Under the pieces are notes generated by a model. It ran no database searches. It was not told the DNA's origin and saw only the letters and a list, made by a program, of their open reading frames with translations. A DNA stretch of 64,000 nt from Oscillospiraceae bacterium (lineage in GTDB: Bacteria; Bacillota; Clostridia; Oscillospirales; Acutalibacteraceae): contig SVQA01000006.1 of assembly GCA_015065545.1 (NCBI GenBank), positions 1 through 64,000 on the forward strand. Reading direction: 5' to 3'. This document shows positions 63,271-64,000 of this stretch, piece by piece; position 1 is the stretch's first letter, and the number at the start of each line of letters is the position of its first letter. The position numbers and the translations under genes are program-made.

Positions 63271-64000
63271 ATGGCAGAACACTATCTTGATAATTCCGCT
63301 ACCACAAGGGTATCCGAGTCAGCAGCGAAGAAAGCTTATGACATAATGACATCAGAATATGCCAACCCCTCTTCTCTTCACTCTTTCGGCTTTTGCGCCG
63401 CAAAGGAATTGGAGTGTGCCCGAGAAAAAGTTGCAAAGACTTTGGGTGCAGATTCTTCCGAGATAATATTCACCTCGGGCGGTACAGAGGCTAATAACCT
63501 TGCTATCCTCGGCACAGTTGAGGCTTTGAAACGAAGAGGCAATAAAATAATCACCACCGCAACAGAGCACAGCTCAGTTTACGATACAATGCTAAAGCTC
63601 CAAAAAGACGGCTTTGATGTAATATTCATAAAGCCCGACGAAAGCGGCAACATAAATCCCCTTGATGTTATAAATGCCGCCGATGAAAAAACAATTCTTG
63701 TAAGCATTATGCTTACAAACAACGAAACAGGTGCCAATTATCCAGTAAAAGAAATATTCACACAGATTAAAAGAAGATTCCCGCAGGCAATTCTCCACAC
63801 CGACGCTGTTCAGGCTTTCGGAAAGTGTGAGATAAAAGTAGCCAAGCTTTCCTGCGATTTGCTGACAGTTTCGGGTCACAAAATTCACGCTCCAAAAGGT
63901 GTGGGGGCTCTGTATGTAAAAAAAGGTGTCCGCCTTATTCCCCGAACCTTTGGCGGCTCACAGGAGAAAAAGCTTCGCACAGGCACCGAGTCCACTCCCC
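63271..64000 (+). CDS. cysteine desulfurase, NifS/IscS type (partial, runs off window)
   Basis: The first 243 codons of a PLP-dependent cysteine desulfurase. YLDNSATTRVSE at the start, TSGGTEANNLAI, EHSSVYD, HTDAVQAFGK and the PLP-lysine motif SGHKIHAPKG are all present. The active-site Cys region lies beyond the window. It supplies sulfur for Fe-S clusters or tRNA thiolation. TTAGGAG precedes the ATG, and TATAAT boxes lie at 63230-63260. Confidence 0.93.
   Translation, partial: MAEHYLDNSATTRVSESAAKKAYDIMTSEYANPSSLHSFGFCAAKELECAREKVAKTLGADSSEIIFTSGGTEANNLAILGTVEALKRRGNKIITTATEHSSVYDTMLKLQKDGFDVIFIKPDESGNINPLDVINAADEKTILVSIMLTNNETGANYPVKEIFTQIKRRFPQAILHTDAVQAFGKCEIKVAKLSCDLLTVSGHKIHAPKGVGALYVKKGVRLIPRTFGGSQEKKLRTGTESTP

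Overview
The window looks like the chromosome of a spore-forming gut Firmicute of class Clostridia, most likely a Ruminococcus-like member of the Oscillospiraceae. Supporting signs are the gene order of the S10-spc-alpha operon with a KOW-domain gene between map and infA, spoVT and spoVAC, a type III glutamine synthetase, two secreted proteins ending in type I dockerins, and a secreted protein that joins starch-binding-like modules to cohesin-like repeats, recalling the amylosome of Ruminococcus bromii. This placement is inferred from gene content; no 16S gene is present.

Layout. Positions 1-15.7 kb hold the complete S10-spc-alpha ribosomal operon on the minus strand (rpsJ to rplQ, with secY, adk, map, infA and rpoA), read from a strong promoter at about 16.0 kb through a ~300-nt leader with an attenuator-like hairpin, and followed by tRNA-Arg(CCG). 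From 16.3 to 29.2 kb comes an accessory stretch: a dockerin protein, a left-handed beta-helix protein, a PAP2 phosphatase, a CAT-anticodon tRNA (probably Ile2) with peculiar repeats behind it, a NodB deacetylase, a DUF1015 protein, a REP-associated (RAYT) transposase carrying REP-like palindromes inside its own reading frame, thiT under a TPP riboswitch, a PTS EIIC-like permease, pyrR with its own attenuator, and the large starch-binding/cohesin-like/dockerin protein. From 29.4 to 44.1 kb are glyS, glnN, a GT2 plus sulfatase-fold pair, a Na/Pi cotransporter, a GT8 plus acyltransferase pair and KtrB/KtrA.

From 44.1 to 48.0 kb lies the least familiar part: KtrBA continues into an HTH protein and a membrane Ser/Thr kinase, followed by an array of tiny hydrophobic-cationic peptides (20, 44, 22 and 45 aa) interleaved with an NYN-domain RNase-like protein and a GIY-YIG-like protein. 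Two transcription units in this array share the same unusual promoter architecture. This is my main candidate for an undescribed system. A lipoprotein GH13 amylase follows. From 49.8 to 53.65 kb an AT-rich island carries a regulator, a fused nuclease-methylase and a specificity subunit (BcgI-like). It sits in the 5' end of spoVT: a 20-codon remnant lies on the left and a reconstituted spoVT on the right.

From 54.3 to 64.0 kb are an ornithine cyclodeaminase-family gene, the rpmG-secE-nusG-rplKA-rplJL cluster (minus strand, with an L10-type leader), a FliB-like protein, an MscS channel, two hypothetical envelope proteins, spoVAC and the 5' part of a cysteine desulfurase gene cut by the window edge.

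REP-like palindromes with a GTAG foot occur at three loci (22.6-22.8, 49.7 and 61.1 kb), always as an inverted pair. Together with the RAYT gene they form a plausible REPtron. Promoters named here were found by eye as -35/-10 pairs with 16-17 bp spacing.
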